Shown: positions 6,730 through 15,085 of the stretch, one piece after another
Layout of the letters: the number at the start of each line of letters is the position of its first letter
Position numbering within the stretch: position 1 is the stretch's first letter
Source of the DNA: Bacillota bacterium
GTDB lineage: Bacteria > Bacillota > UBA4882 > UBA8346
Direction: 5' to 3'
Length of the DNA: 29,548 nt
Assembly: GCA_023435565.1 (NCBI GenBank)
Contig: JAEYRN010000032.1
Coordinates: 1 to 29,548, forward strand
Translations under genes and position numbers: made by a program
Notes under the pieces: model-generated
What the model was told of the DNA's origin: nothing
Seen by the model: only the letters and a program-made list of their open reading frames with translations
Database searches by the model: none

Positions 6730-8358
6730 ATGGAAAAAGGTTATCTGGCCCTGGTCTTACATGCCCATTTACCATTTGTACGACATCCGGAATTTCCGGA
6801 TTTTTTAGAGGAAAATTGGTTTTATGAAGCCATTACTGAAACTTATATCCCGTTATTAAAGGTTTTTCAACAATTAACTGATGATGGTATTAAGTTTCGA
6901 ATAACCGTCAATCTTTCACCCCCGCTTCTTTCAATGTTTAAAGATTCATTATTACAGCAACGATACTTAAAAAAGATTGAAAACTTAATTGAACTTGCGG
7001 AAAAAGAAGTGGAGCGCACCAAGTGGATACCGGAATTTAATGACTTAGCTAAAATGTATTTGGATCATTTCCGTTTTTGCCATTATTACTTTGCGGAAAA
7101 GAATCGTTGTGATTTAACCAATGCTTTCCGTCAATTGGAAGACTCCGGTAATATTGAAATTATTACCTGTGCGGCTACCCATGGCTATCTGCCGTTAATG
7201 CTTAATTCTACTGCAATTCGGGCTCAAATTAAATTGTCCGTTCAATATCATTATCAAACATTTAACCGTTTCCCACGGGGTATTTGGTTACCCGAATGCG
7301 GATATCAACCCGGAGTTGATGAAATATTACGAAGTGAAGGCCTAAGATACTTTTTTAGTGATGCTCATGGAATACTTCATGCTTCACCGCGTCCAAAATA
7401 TGGAGTTTTTGCGCCTGTATACTGCCCATCAGGAGTAGCAGCGTTTGGAAGAGATCTGGAATCTTCAAAACAAGTATGGAGCGCAAACGAAGGCTACCCT
7501 GGTGATTACGATTACCGAGAATTTTACCGGGATATCGGCTTTGATTTGGAATATGACTATATCCGGCCCCACCTTCCATCAAGCGGCTTAAGAAATTTCA
7601 CCGGGATTAAGTACTATCGAATTACCGGCAAGACTATGGATAAACAACCATACAACATTTGGGCCGGTAAAGAAAAAGCAGCCCTTCATGCCGGTAATTT
7701 TATGTTCAACCGCGAAAACCAAATTGAATATTTGGCATCTGTTTTAGATCGAAAACCAATCATAGTATCCCCTTATGACGCAGAGCTTTTTGGACACTGG
7801 TGGTTTGAAGGCCCACTATGGATTGACTATTTGGTCCGGAAAATCACTTACGATCAAAAAACTATTAAGTTAATTACTCCCGGGGATTATTTGGAAGTTT
7901 ATCCTAGAAATCAAGTGTCAACTCCCTCAATGTCTAGTTGGGGTTATAAAGGATATAACGAAGTCTGGTTAGAAGGTAGTAATGATTGGATTTACCGTCA
8001 CCTTCACAAAGTTGCCGATCGGATGGTAGAGTTAGCACAATACTTCCCTAGGGCGGAAGGAACACTAAAACGGGCTTTAAATCAAGCTGCACGGGAAGTT
8101 TTGCTCTTACAAAGTAGTGATTGGGCATTCATTATGAAAACCGGAACTATGGTAGAATATGCAGTTAAAAGAACTAAAACCCATATTAATAGGTTTAACA
8201 GTTTATATGATCAGATTAAGTATAACCGAATTGACTGTGGGTATCTAGCCCAACTGGAAGATAAAGATAACATTTTTCCAGAGCTTAGTTATCAAATATA
8301 TAATCCTAATTATGCCTCATATGAACCTTTGCCCGAAGTAGCGGCGGCACAAGTTTAA
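6730..8358 (+). CDS. GH57 1,4-alpha-glucan branching enzyme (DUF1957 type)
   Basis: Glycoside hydrolase family 57 enzyme that cuts alpha-1,4-glucan and rejoins it by alpha-1,6 bonds, making branched glycogen-like polymer in the cytosol. Family motifs in order: HAHLPF (11-16), EIITCAATHGYLPL, WLPECGY with the predicted nucleophile Glu189, and SPYDAELFGHWWFEG with the predicted acid/base Asp350. The C-terminal helical part (SSWGYKGYNEVWLEG, SSDWAFIMKTGTM, YAVKRTKTHINRF) is the DUF1957 region found in branching enzymes rather than amylases. The ATG at 6730 is chosen over the TTG at 6727 because AAGGAG (6716-6721) stands eight bases away. Length of 542 residues is normal. Probably co-transcribed with the DUF4912 gene. 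Confidence 0.95.
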   Translation: MEKGYLALVLHAHLPFVRHPEFPDFLEENWFYEAITETYIPLLKVFQQLTDDGIKFRITVNLSPPLLSMFKDSLLQQRYLKKIENLIELAEKEVERTKWIPEFNDLAKMYLDHFRFCHYYFAEKNRCDLTNAFRQLEDSGNIEIITCAATHGYLPLMLNSTAIRAQIKLSVQYHYQTFNRFPRGIWLPECGYQPGVDEILRSEGLRYFFSDAHGILHASPRPKYGVFAPVYCPSGVAAFGRDLESSKQVWSANEGYPGDYDYREFYRDIGFDLEYDYIRPHLPSSGLRNFTGIKYYRITGKTMDKQPYNIWAGKEKAALHAGNFMFNRENQIEYLASVLDRKPIIVSPYDAELFGHWWFEGPLWIDYLVRKITYDQKTIKLITPGDYLEVYPRNQVSTPSMSSWGYKGYNEVWLEGSNDWIYRHLHKVADRMVELAQYFPRAEGTLKRALNQAAREVLLLQSSDWAFIMKTGTMVEYAVKRTKTHINRFNSLYDQIKYNRIDCGYLAQLEDKDNIFPELSYQIYNPNYASYEPLPEVAAAQV

Positions 8359-8368
8359 AAAAAGCAAT

Positions 8369-8431
8369 CAGAAGTTTAGAGTCAGGAATTCTTAAATCTC
8401 CTGGCTCTTGACTACTGACTCCTTGCTACTA
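8369..8431. repeat. Inverted array of degenerate 7-bp repeats
   Basis: Nine consecutive 7-base units. Left arm: CAGAAGT, TTAGAGT, CAGGAAT (8369-8389). Centre: seven bases (8390-8396). Right arm: TCTCCTG, GCTCTTG, ACTACTG, ACTCCTT, GCTACTA (8397-8431). The right-arm consensus ACTCCTG is the reverse complement of the left-arm consensus CAGGAGT. The innermost parts, GAGTCAGGA (8379-8387) and TCCTGGCTC (8399-8407), can pair over nine positions with one G-T. The array covers the convergent gap and the last codons of the 731-residue protein. It lacks a tight T run, so it is not a clear terminator. Confidence 0.7.
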
Positions 8432-10587
8432 CTAAAAAACTCCCTCTCTTCAAACCTACTTAATAAATATGTAAACCCGTAAGCTAAACAAGTACCAAAA
8501 GCTAAAACTCCCGAATCATTTATTAAAAAAGCCGCAAGCCCTGAAATAAGAATACCATTCCAAACATACCGATCACTGAAAGCCACCATTTTTTCTTTAG
8601 AGAAAAACCTTAAAAAGCAGCTAATCCCTAAAGCAAGTAAAATTGTTCTAGTCCACGGACTGAATACAAGCAACTTCAAGTTCATCATTGCTTTCCGATA
8701 AAAAATTTGCCATGTTTGGGATAAATTATGATCAATTAGTAATTGAAAAAAACGACCTAAATGAGTTTGTAAATCTGGCTCTCTTAAACTGTCCCACCAC
8801 CCTACAATTGCGACAGTTAGGATGATACCACCAAAAATAACCCAAACCTTTTGATTGTACCAATCCAAATTATATAATTTTAATGTAAAAAATGAAAACC
8901 CTACTATCGCCGCTAATGTCCCTCCGAAATTTATCCCCAACTGAGGCCATCCCAAAACCAAAACAGATACTCCCAAAATCACCAATGCAGGCCATTTACG
9001 GTTATAAAATTTGTTAATTAAATCAGCTAACACCAGAGATACCGCTAAAAAAACCCCCATATACTCATTCCCAATACCATAATATCTTGAACCTCCAATT
9101 GCACTATATCCAAGAGCTGAAAAACGAATTAAATTCCAACCGGTAATCTGGTCTAAAATAAGACCCCCCCATAATGCAGCAGACAAAAGAAAATAACGTT
9201 GATTGGTAGTTCTAAGCTTTATAAACAAGAAAACCAATAATATACTCGTTAAAAGCATACCGCCTTCATGCCAAAAAACAATGGGTAACAAAGGTAAAAT
9301 TAATATCGCCAGAGGCATAACCACTACTGTAAAAAGTATAAACCCATTCCCAAGTTTCTTTTTTAAAACAATACCAAGAGTCGCAGCTACCCAGCCCATT
9401 GATATAACCCATAAGTACCAATCAAGTAAAGACCTTTGTGAATTATTTATTTTGTTTATTTTATAGTTCAATTTTGAAAGTTTTTGAAGGGGATTTTCAG
9501 TATTGACTGAACGTACTGGTCTACCGGGAAAAGTTCCATTTACTTGTAGCCCAGCCATGTTTATTATTGTGGGTAATAAATCAATATTGGCTACTAACCC
9601 ATCCCAGTTGGTGGTTCCCGATGTCAATAAACCTTTGGAATACCCAGCCCCCCTGATCACAACCGGGGCTAGCATACTCCGATTGTTTATTCCTACCTTT
9701 GATAAGGACGGGCTTAACACTAACATCCTGTAATCATCCTTGGAGAATTTTTGGATTAACTGTCCTAAAAAGTAATCCAAACACTCCCATGTTTCTTGCT
9801 TTAATCTTGAGTATTGTTCCGGTAACATTTCTTCACGAAATTGGTCCAATCGGGCAAAATCCCCATACTCAACCAAAACTAAATTACCTGGCTTTAGCAG
9901 TTTACCAATTTCGGTTAATACTTGCGCGGGATTAAAACGATATCGGTAAGGAAAAGTGTTTTCAACTCCATTTATTTCAGCGCCCACAAAACCGCTATCA
10001 ATAATACCATCGTAATCCATCATCGTATAACCACCGGGGCGACTAGCCCCGATAATTGTATCTTGATCCCCGATAAGAAAGGTTTTCCAACCATTAGAAC
10101 GAAAAATTTCTCCTAATGCCCCGGGCTGAACCAATTGGTCCTCACCCTCGACCTGACTTTTAATCCATCCTATTTCAGGGACAACTAATCTGGATCTTTT
10201 AATCTTAATACCGGTACTCCAGGCCCAAAAAGAACTAGCTTTACTAGGCGCTAATAATTCGTCCGATTTAAAAGCACCACCCTTGGTTGGAGGTGCAACA
10301 CTTCGGTTACCGCTTCCTATGGATAAAAAACCACTTTCAGTGTTACTATAACCAGACCCTGTTCGAACATTCATTAGTCCACAGGCTGATTCTAGCAGCA
10401 AATCCCGAATCGACGAAAGTTCACATTCAAACAATTCGACACTTTCCACCTTATCAATGGAGAGAATAATAATAGGTTGAGTATTAGAATGAGGATTGTC
10501 TACAGGCATAGCCTGGCAATAATTTCCAATTATAAGCCAACCACAAATAGATACCAGAATAATTTTCACGGCCAATCTATTCTTCAT
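8392..10587 (-). CDS. Polytopic membrane protein with alkaline-phosphatase-like outer domain
   Basis: Product of 731 residues, function unknown. A signal peptide (MKNRLAVKIILVSICGWLII) leads into a roughly 350-residue domain that resembles the alkaline phosphatase/sulfatase superfamily: IIILSID near residue 40, the NTESGFLSIGSGNR stretch where the family has its nucleophile, and LVLSPS followed by ANIDLLPTIINMAG. The usual D-H metal pair at the last position is not evident, so activity is uncertain. From about residue 385 there are eight or more hydrophobic helices, including the motif RYYGIGNEYMG. AGGTGA five bases before ATG supports the start. The C-terminal tail (KESVVKSQEI) is encoded by the heptad repeats and is probably dispensable. 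It follows truA by 34 bases. Confidence 0.8.
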   Translation of the reverse strand: MKNRLAVKIILVSICGWLIIGNYCQAMPVDNPHSNTQPIIILSIDKVESVELFECELSSIRDLLLESACGLMNVRTGSGYSNTESGFLSIGSGNRSVAPPTKGGAFKSDELLAPSKASSFWAWSTGIKIKRSRLVVPEIGWIKSQVEGEDQLVQPGALGEIFRSNGWKTFLIGDQDTIIGASRPGGYTMMDYDGIIDSGFVGAEINGVENTFPYRYRFNPAQVLTEIGKLLKPGNLVLVEYGDFARLDQFREEMLPEQYSRLKQETWECLDYFLGQLIQKFSKDDYRMLVLSPSLSKVGINNRSMLAPVVIRGAGYSKGLLTSGTTNWDGLVANIDLLPTIINMAGLQVNGTFPGRPVRSVNTENPLQKLSKLNYKINKINNSQRSLLDWYLWVISMGWVAATLGIVLKKKLGNGFILFTVVVMPLAILILPLLPIVFWHEGGMLLTSILLVFLFIKLRTTNQRYFLLSAALWGGLILDQITGWNLIRFSALGYSAIGGSRYYGIGNEYMGVFLAVSLVLADLINKFYNRKWPALVILGVSVLVLGWPQLGINFGGTLAAIVGFSFFTLKLYNLDWYNQKVWVIFGGIILTVAIVGWWDSLREPDLQTHLGRFFQLLIDHNLSQTWQIFYRKAMMNLKLLVFSPWTRTILLALGISCFLRFFSKEKMVAFSDRYVWNGILISGLAAFLINDSGVLAFGTCLAYGFTYLLSRFEEREFFSSSKESVVKSQEI

Positions 10588-10621
10588 TTACTCACCTACT
10601 TCTATCAAAATAATTCCTAAA

Positions 10622-11377
10622 CTAATAAAATACTTCCTCTAAACAAAGACCCTGGGCTGGAGCTGTTGGTCCTGCCATAGTACGATCTTTCTCCTCTAAG
10701 ATACCTTTAAAACGCTCAACCGTTAATTTTCCAGTACCCACAAGGATTAAACTGCCAACAATGTTTCTAACCATATGATAAAGAAATCCGTCGGCATTGA
10801 TGATAATTTTTATAAGAGGCCCAGTTTGGTTCAAACGACAATAACGAACCGTACGAATAGTATTTACAATTGATGAGCCGGCAGCCTGAAAACTTTTAAA
10901 GTCATGTTGTCCCACTAAAAAACCGGCGGCTTTTTGAAGCTTATTTATATCCAATTGATGACGGTAATAATAAACAATATTTCGATTGAAAAGCGGTCGA
11001 AGATTATCGTTATAAATCGAATAGGAATATGTCTTATTTTTTGCCGAATAACGGGCATGAAATTCTAAATCTGTTTCCTCAGTAGTTAACACCAAAATAT
11101 CTTCCGGTAAAAGGCTATTAAGCGCTTTTTGCAGTTTAGCAACTGCTATGGAATTAACTATCCTAAAATTAATTACCTGTCCCCGGGCATGGACTCCTGC
11201 ATCGGTCCTACCAGCCCCAATAATAGTAATTTTACTATTCAATATCAGAGAAAGCTTCTCTTCTAATATCCCTTGAATGGTAGGACCGTTTAATTGCCGC
11301 TGAAATCCGGCGTAATTGGTCCCTTCGTAGGCTAATATCATTTTAATATTTCGGGCGGAATTATCCAACCTAATCAC
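10622..11377 (-). CDS. truA: tRNA pseudouridine(38-40) synthase TruA
   Basis: Converts uridines 38-40 of the tRNA anticodon arm to pseudouridine. Recognised by YEGTNYAGFQRQ, the catalytic-Asp motif GAGRTDAGVHARGQ, FHARYSAKNKTYSY, and YHMVRNIVGSLILVGTGK; the length of about 250 residues is standard. The start is ambiguous: TTG (11380) and GTG (11377) overlap the end of ecfT, and an internal ATG at 11341 lacks a ribosome binding site. GTG, which shares bases with the ecfT TGA, is preferred as a translationally coupled start. The order ecfA1-ecfA2-ecfT-truA after rplQ is common in Bacillota. Confidence 0.96.
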   Translation of the reverse strand: MIRLDNSARNIKMILAYEGTNYAGFQRQLNGPTIQGILEEKLSLILNSKITIIGAGRTDAGVHARGQVINFRIVNSIAVAKLQKALNSLLPEDILVLTTEETDLEFHARYSAKNKTYSYSIYNDNLRPLFNRNIVYYYRHQLDINKLQKAAGFLVGQHDFKSFQAAGSSIVNTIRTVRYCRLNQTGPLIKIIINADGFLYHMVRNIVGSLILVGTGKLTVERFKGILEEKDRTMAGPTAPAQGLCLEEVFY

Positions 11378-12141
11378 CAAACTTCAACCAATTGCCAAAT
11401 TATTAAAACAATTGATAGTCCGATTATTATGTAGTCCGGAAATCTTAATTTTATTTCTTCAACAGGTGTACGCCGTACCCCCGGCCGATATCCTCTTGCT
11501 TCCATAGCTATTGCCAAAGCCGCTGCCTTACGAATACTACCTAAAAAAATTGGTATAATAGTACTCTTAATCCAGCTTGAACTGTTTTTTAACCTAAAGC
11601 CGGGTTTAATACCCCTTATTCTTTGGGCCACCATAATATTTTCACTTTCGTAGAGTAATTCCGGAATAAACCTGACCACTAACCCCATCATCAACGGTAT
11701 GTCTAAACCGCCCTTACCAAACCGTTCAAATGGTTTAAAAAATCGTGAAATACCCTCCACTAAAATCATAGGTTTTGTGACATAACTAAGCCAAGTAGCC
11801 ACCAACAGTATAGCTGTTAATCGCAATCCAATTAATAAAGCACCGGGGAAATTGCTTTTGATCGTTATATACCAGTTGTTTTGAACAAATGGAACCAATA
11901 AATTAACAATGAAGGGAATTAACAATAACCACTTGAACTTAAAGAAAATCTCATACTCTAACCGCCAGGGTAATTTGGAAGATCGATATAATAAAATTGA
12001 TAGTAAACAAGCCATCCCAAAATAAATACCTTGGCTAGCCATTAGTGTGGTGATTATAGCTATTACTATCAATACTTTACTGCGAGGATCCAGCCCATGC
12101 CAAAATGAATGCTCCGGAAAGTAAATACCAATCATGTTCAT
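11374..12141 (-). CDS. ecfT: ECF transporter transmembrane subunit EcfT
   Basis: Membrane subunit that couples the two ATPases to an exchangeable vitamin- or metal-binding S component. The 255-residue protein has several hydrophobic helices and the two cytoplasmic coupling motifs of the family: AQRIRGIKPG and AMEARGYRPG, each with an Arg-Gly that contacts an ATPase. HGLDPRSKVL near the N-terminus is also typical. The ATG overlaps the ecfA2 stop as ATGA, and AAGGAT precedes it within ecfA2. No S component lies in the window, which fits a group II ECF module that serves several S proteins encoded elsewhere. Confidence 0.96.
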   Translation of the reverse strand: MNMIGIYFPEHSFWHGLDPRSKVLIVIAIITTLMASQGIYFGMACLLSILLYRSSKLPWRLEYEIFFKFKWLLLIPFIVNLLVPFVQNNWYITIKSNFPGALLIGLRLTAILLVATWLSYVTKPMILVEGISRFFKPFERFGKGGLDIPLMMGLVVRFIPELLYESENIMVAQRIRGIKPGFRLKNSSSWIKSTIIPIFLGSIRKAAALAIAMEARGYRPGVRRTPVEEIKLRFPDYIIIGLSIVLIIWQLVEVW

Positions 12142-12911
12142 AGCTTTAGATCCTTTATTTCCTTCATTAAATCAATTGGTACTCCCTTATTTTTTAGCCC
12201 AACTATTTCTGGAATAGCTAATCCGATCTGATTTAATAAATCAATATTGTATTCATAATCAGTCTTATTAAAATCAGCCGTCAAACAACCCTGGCTAAGA
12301 AGAAGGTACCGATCTACCTGCCGATAAAGAAAATCTAAATCGTGGCTTACTATAATGACTATTTTTTTATCTAATCGAAAACCTTCAATAATCTGCGAAA
12401 TCATTTCCAATCCATTATAGTCAAGTCCTACTGTTGGTTCATCCATAAGTAATATTTGGGGACTAAGAGCTAAAATACTGGCGATGGCGACTCTTCGCTG
12501 TTCACCACCACTTAAACGATAAGGCGATAGATTGGTTTCTTTATAATAACCGGTTTTATATAAAGAACGGGTGACTATTTCTTTAGTAGATTCCCACTTT
12601 AAACCTTGGTTTTCCAAAGCAAAAGCTACCTCTTGATAAACAGTCTCATTAAAAAACTGGACCTCCGGTTCCTGAATTACCAAACCAATTTCCGGTCCAG
12701 CAGTTTTTGGTGAGTCAAATGAAACACTCCCTGTAGTCGGGTCTATAACCCCGGCTATACACCTTAATAAACAACTTTTTCCCGAACCGCTAGGGCCGAT
12801 AATACCAATAATCTCCCCTTGGTTGATCGTGAACGACACATTTTCAAGAGCTTTAGTTTGATAAGGATTCTTCTGATTATATATATAAGATAAAGATTGG
12901 ACTTTAATCAA
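12138..12911 (-). CDS. ecfA2: ECF transporter ATPase EcfA2
   Basis: One of two different ABC ATPases powering the ECF importer at the inner face of the membrane. Motifs: Walker A GPSGSGKS, Q-loop QEPEVQFF, signature LSGGEQRR, Walker B ILLMDEPT and H-loop VSHD. The frame opens at a TTG (12932) inside ecfA1, but the TTG at 12911 is preferred: AAAGGA stands six bases upstream and the product then begins IKVQSLSYIY, where ABC ATPases normally start. This start overlaps the ecfA1 stop by eight bases, so translation of the pair is coupled. Confidence 0.95.
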   Translation of the reverse strand: MIKVQSLSYIYNQKNPYQTKALENVSFTINQGEIIGIIGPSGSGKSCLLRCIAGVIDPTTGSVSFDSPKTAGPEIGLVIQEPEVQFFNETVYQEVAFALENQGLKWESTKEIVTRSLYKTGYYKETNLSPYRLSGGEQRRVAIASILALSPQILLMDEPTVGLDYNGLEMISQIIEGFRLDKKIVIIVSHDLDFLYRQVDRYLLLSQGCLTADFNKTDYEYNIDLLNQIGLAIPEIVGLKNKGVPIDLMKEIKDLKL

Positions 12912-13668
12912 ATTTAATCCTTTCCGGCCCAAAGATTGAACAGGAGATTCTATTGGGTAGTTCCCATTCCAAAATTTGCAAAGGGGCAGGCGTTAAACTA
13001 TTCTCGGTTAAAAAAGTTTTCGAATTTAATTCATCCAATGACACTTGATTTAGCTCACCGTTTTTATTTAGAACCATCCATTTTTCGGTATACCTTATAC
13101 TTCGGACCTCATGATCATACCAGATAACCGTGGTTTCCGGCTTTATATTTTCCAAAAGACATTCAAGAAAAGATAATTGACTTTTCTTATCAAGCATAGC
13201 CAAAGGTTCATCCAGGATTAAGATTTGCGGATCGGTGATTAAAACCGAGGCTAAAGCCAGACGGCGCAACTCTCCACCGGAAAGTTGATTGATATTGTAA
13301 TGACGTTTTGAAGTTAGATTAAACCTTTCAAGGAAATAATCTATAGTATTTTTTATTTCAATAATGGTCAAATTCTTAAGACTTAAACCAAAAGCCAAAT
13401 CATCTTCTACAGTGGAACCCACCATTTGATGGCGGCTATTTTGAAATACAATTCCAATAGCCGATAGAATGTTGTTTCGGTAGATCATTCCCGAAGTGGG
13501 AGCTAATAGTCCGGCAATTAAGAGAGCCATTGTACTTTTACCACTACCGTTGGGCCCTAATATCAGAATTTGCTCTCCTTGAACAACTTCAAAATTTATC
13601 CTAGAAAGGATTGGGGCCTGCCCCGGATAACCAAAGCCGACCCCATTCATTGCAATTAATTTCTTCAT
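12904..13668 (-). CDS. ecfA1: ECF transporter ATPase EcfA1
   Basis: Second ECF-type ABC ATPase. Motifs: Walker A GPNGSGKST, Q-loop FQNSRHQMVGSTVEDDLAFG (the long Q-loop helix region is typical of EcfA proteins), signature LSGGELRR, Walker B ILILDEPLAML and a variant H-loop YDHEV in which the catalytic His is kept. The ATG is five bases after the rplQ stop. There is no strong ribosome binding site of its own, GGAG being 14 bases away inside rplQ, so it probably depends on coupling to rplQ translation. Confidence 0.95.
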   Translation of the reverse strand: MKKLIAMNGVGFGYPGQAPILSRINFEVVQGEQILILGPNGSGKSTMALLIAGLLAPTSGMIYRNNILSAIGIVFQNSRHQMVGSTVEDDLAFGLSLKNLTIIEIKNTIDYFLERFNLTSKRHYNINQLSGGELRRLALASVLITDPQILILDEPLAMLDKKSQLSFLECLLENIKPETTVIWYDHEVRSIRYTEKWMVLNKNGELNQVSLDELNSKTFLTENSLTPAPLQILEWELPNRISCSIFGPERIKFD

Positions 13669-13673
13669 CTACT

Positions 13674-14012
13674 TTAAATAAGCTCCAGGATAACCATGGG
13701 GGCGGCGTCTCCCCGTCTCGGACCAACCTTCATGATTCTGGTATATCCTCCGTTCCGGTCGCTGTAACGGCCGGCAGTTGTTTCGAACAGTTTTTGCAAT
13801 ACTTCCGGCTCGGTGATTACTTCAGCCGCTAAACGCCGAGAATGTAAATCGCCTTTTTTTGCCAGAGTGATTACTTTTTCAGCCATGGAACGAGCTTCTT
13901 TAGCCTTAATCTCGGTTGTTACTATTTTTTCATTGGCTATTAGTGAAGTAACCAATGCCCGAAACATAGCTTTCCTATGCGCTGAAGATCGTCCCAACTT
14001 TCGTTTCAGCAT
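13674..14012 (-). CDS. rplQ: 50S ribosomal protein L17
   Basis: Large-subunit protein near the exit of the peptide tunnel. The N-terminal LKRKLGRSSAHRKAMFRALVTSLI is the family signature, and the protein ends with the usual GPRRGDAAPMVILEL. 112 residues, normal bacterial length. AAGGAGG is placed optimally before the ATG. It is the last ribosomal gene of the alpha cluster, 28 bases after rpoA, and is followed directly by the ECF genes. Confidence 0.98.
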   Translation of the reverse strand: MLKRKLGRSSAHRKAMFRALVTSLIANEKIVTTEIKAKEARSMAEKVITLAKKGDLHSRRLAAEVITEPEVLQKLFETTAGRYSDRNGGYTRIMKVGPRRGDAAPMVILELI

Positions 14013-14040
14013 CTTTTTAATCCTCCTTAACTACACGAGC

Positions 14041-14988
14041 TTAGTCTTCCGACTTTCGTAGTGAAAGCCCCAAACTTTCAAGTTTTTGGTCAACCTCTTC
14101 TAAGGATTTTCGACCCAGATTTCTAACTTTCATCATATCTTCTTCTGTTTTACGGGTCAATTCTTCAACACTATTAATACCAGCCCGTTTTAAACAGTTA
14201 TAGGAACGAACTGAAAGGTCTAACTCTTCGATGGTCATTTCTAAGATCTTGTTCTTAGACTCTTCCTCTTTCTCTACCATAATCTCGGTTTTACCCGCAG
14301 TCTGGCTAAGGTTGACAAATAACATTAGGTGCTCAGTCATAATCTTAGCAGCTAATGATACTGACTCGATCGGACTGATACTTCCGTCTGTCCAGACCTC
14401 TAAAATCAATTTATCATAATCAGTAATCTGACCGACTCGGGTATGCTCAACCACATAATTAACTTTGCTTACCGGAGAAAAATGAGCATCGACAGCAATG
14501 ACGCCAATAATATTCTCAGCGTTTTTGTTTCGATCCGCAGTCATATAACCCCGGCCACGGTCAATGGTAATTTCCGCTTTTAAGACTCCACCGTCGGAAA
14601 CTGTAGCAAGATAAAGATCAGGATTGAGAATCTCCACATCGCTTGTAACTTGGATATCCGCAGCAGTGACTCTTTTTGAGTCTTTAATATTCAAGTAAAC
14701 TTTTTTCGGACAATCACCATGGACTTTCACTATTAGTTGTTTCAAATTTAAAATTATATCAGTGGTATCCTCAACAACCCCCGGAATCGTTGAAAACTCA
14801 TGAAGAACCCCATCGATTTTTATTGATGTGACTGCATACCCCGGTAGGGAAGAGAGGAGGATTCGCCGTAGCGAATTGCCCAGTGTAGTTCCATAGCCTC
14901 TTTCCAAAGGTTCAACGACGAAGACTCCATAACGTTCTGGGTCATCAGTTTCTTCTATGGTAATTTTGGGCTTTTCAATCTCGATCAA
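14041..14988 (-). CDS. rpoA: RNA polymerase subunit alpha
   Basis: Alpha subunit that dimerises to nucleate assembly of RNA polymerase and contacts UP elements and activators. The N-terminal assembly domain has RYGVFVVEPLERGYGTTLGNSLRRILLSS-like sequence; after the linker comes the DNA-binding C-terminal domain with LDLSVRSYNCLKRAGI and VRNLGRKSLEEV. 315 residues, standard. The start codon is TTG (product IEIEKPKI...), with GGAGGG at good spacing; no ATG fits. A 97-base spacer with an inverted repeat separates it from rpsD. Confidence 0.98.
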   Translation of the reverse strand: MIEIEKPKITIEETDDPERYGVFVVEPLERGYGTTLGNSLRRILLSSLPGYAVTSIKIDGVLHEFSTIPGVVEDTTDIILNLKQLIVKVHGDCPKKVYLNIKDSKRVTAADIQVTSDVEILNPDLYLATVSDGGVLKAEITIDRGRGYMTADRNKNAENIIGVIAVDAHFSPVSKVNYVVEHTRVGQITDYDKLILEVWTDGSISPIESVSLAAKIMTEHLMLFVNLSQTAGKTEIMVEKEEESKNKILEMTIEELDLSVRSYNCLKRAGINSVEELTRKTEEDMMKVRNLGRKSLEEVDQKLESLGLSLRKSED

Positions 14989-15018
14989 TAATTAACCCTC
15001 CTTCTTAAATTCCTACCC

Positions 15019-15052
15019 GTTAAATTTAAACAAGAACTCCCTTAAATTTAAC
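15019..15052 (-). other. 11-bp inverted repeat in the rpsD-rpoA spacer
   Basis: GTTAAATTTAA (15019-15029) and TTAAATTTAAC (15042-15052) are exact reverse complements around a 12-base loop. Each arm is itself an internal palindrome. On the mRNA it would form an AU-rich hairpin with a GGGAG-containing loop, about 20 bases before the rpoA ribosome binding site. No T run follows, so it is not a terminator. An mRNA-processing or control site is possible. Confidence 0.55.
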
Positions 15053-15085
15053 TAAGTAGACGAAACTTTGAAAATACTTTAATTC

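Noticed and set aside
8379..8407. Possible bidirectional terminator between the GH57 gene and the membrane-protein gene
   Set aside because: The nine-position stem has an 11-base loop, no T run directly after it on the plus strand and only a distant one on the minus strand. The heptad periodicity explains it better.
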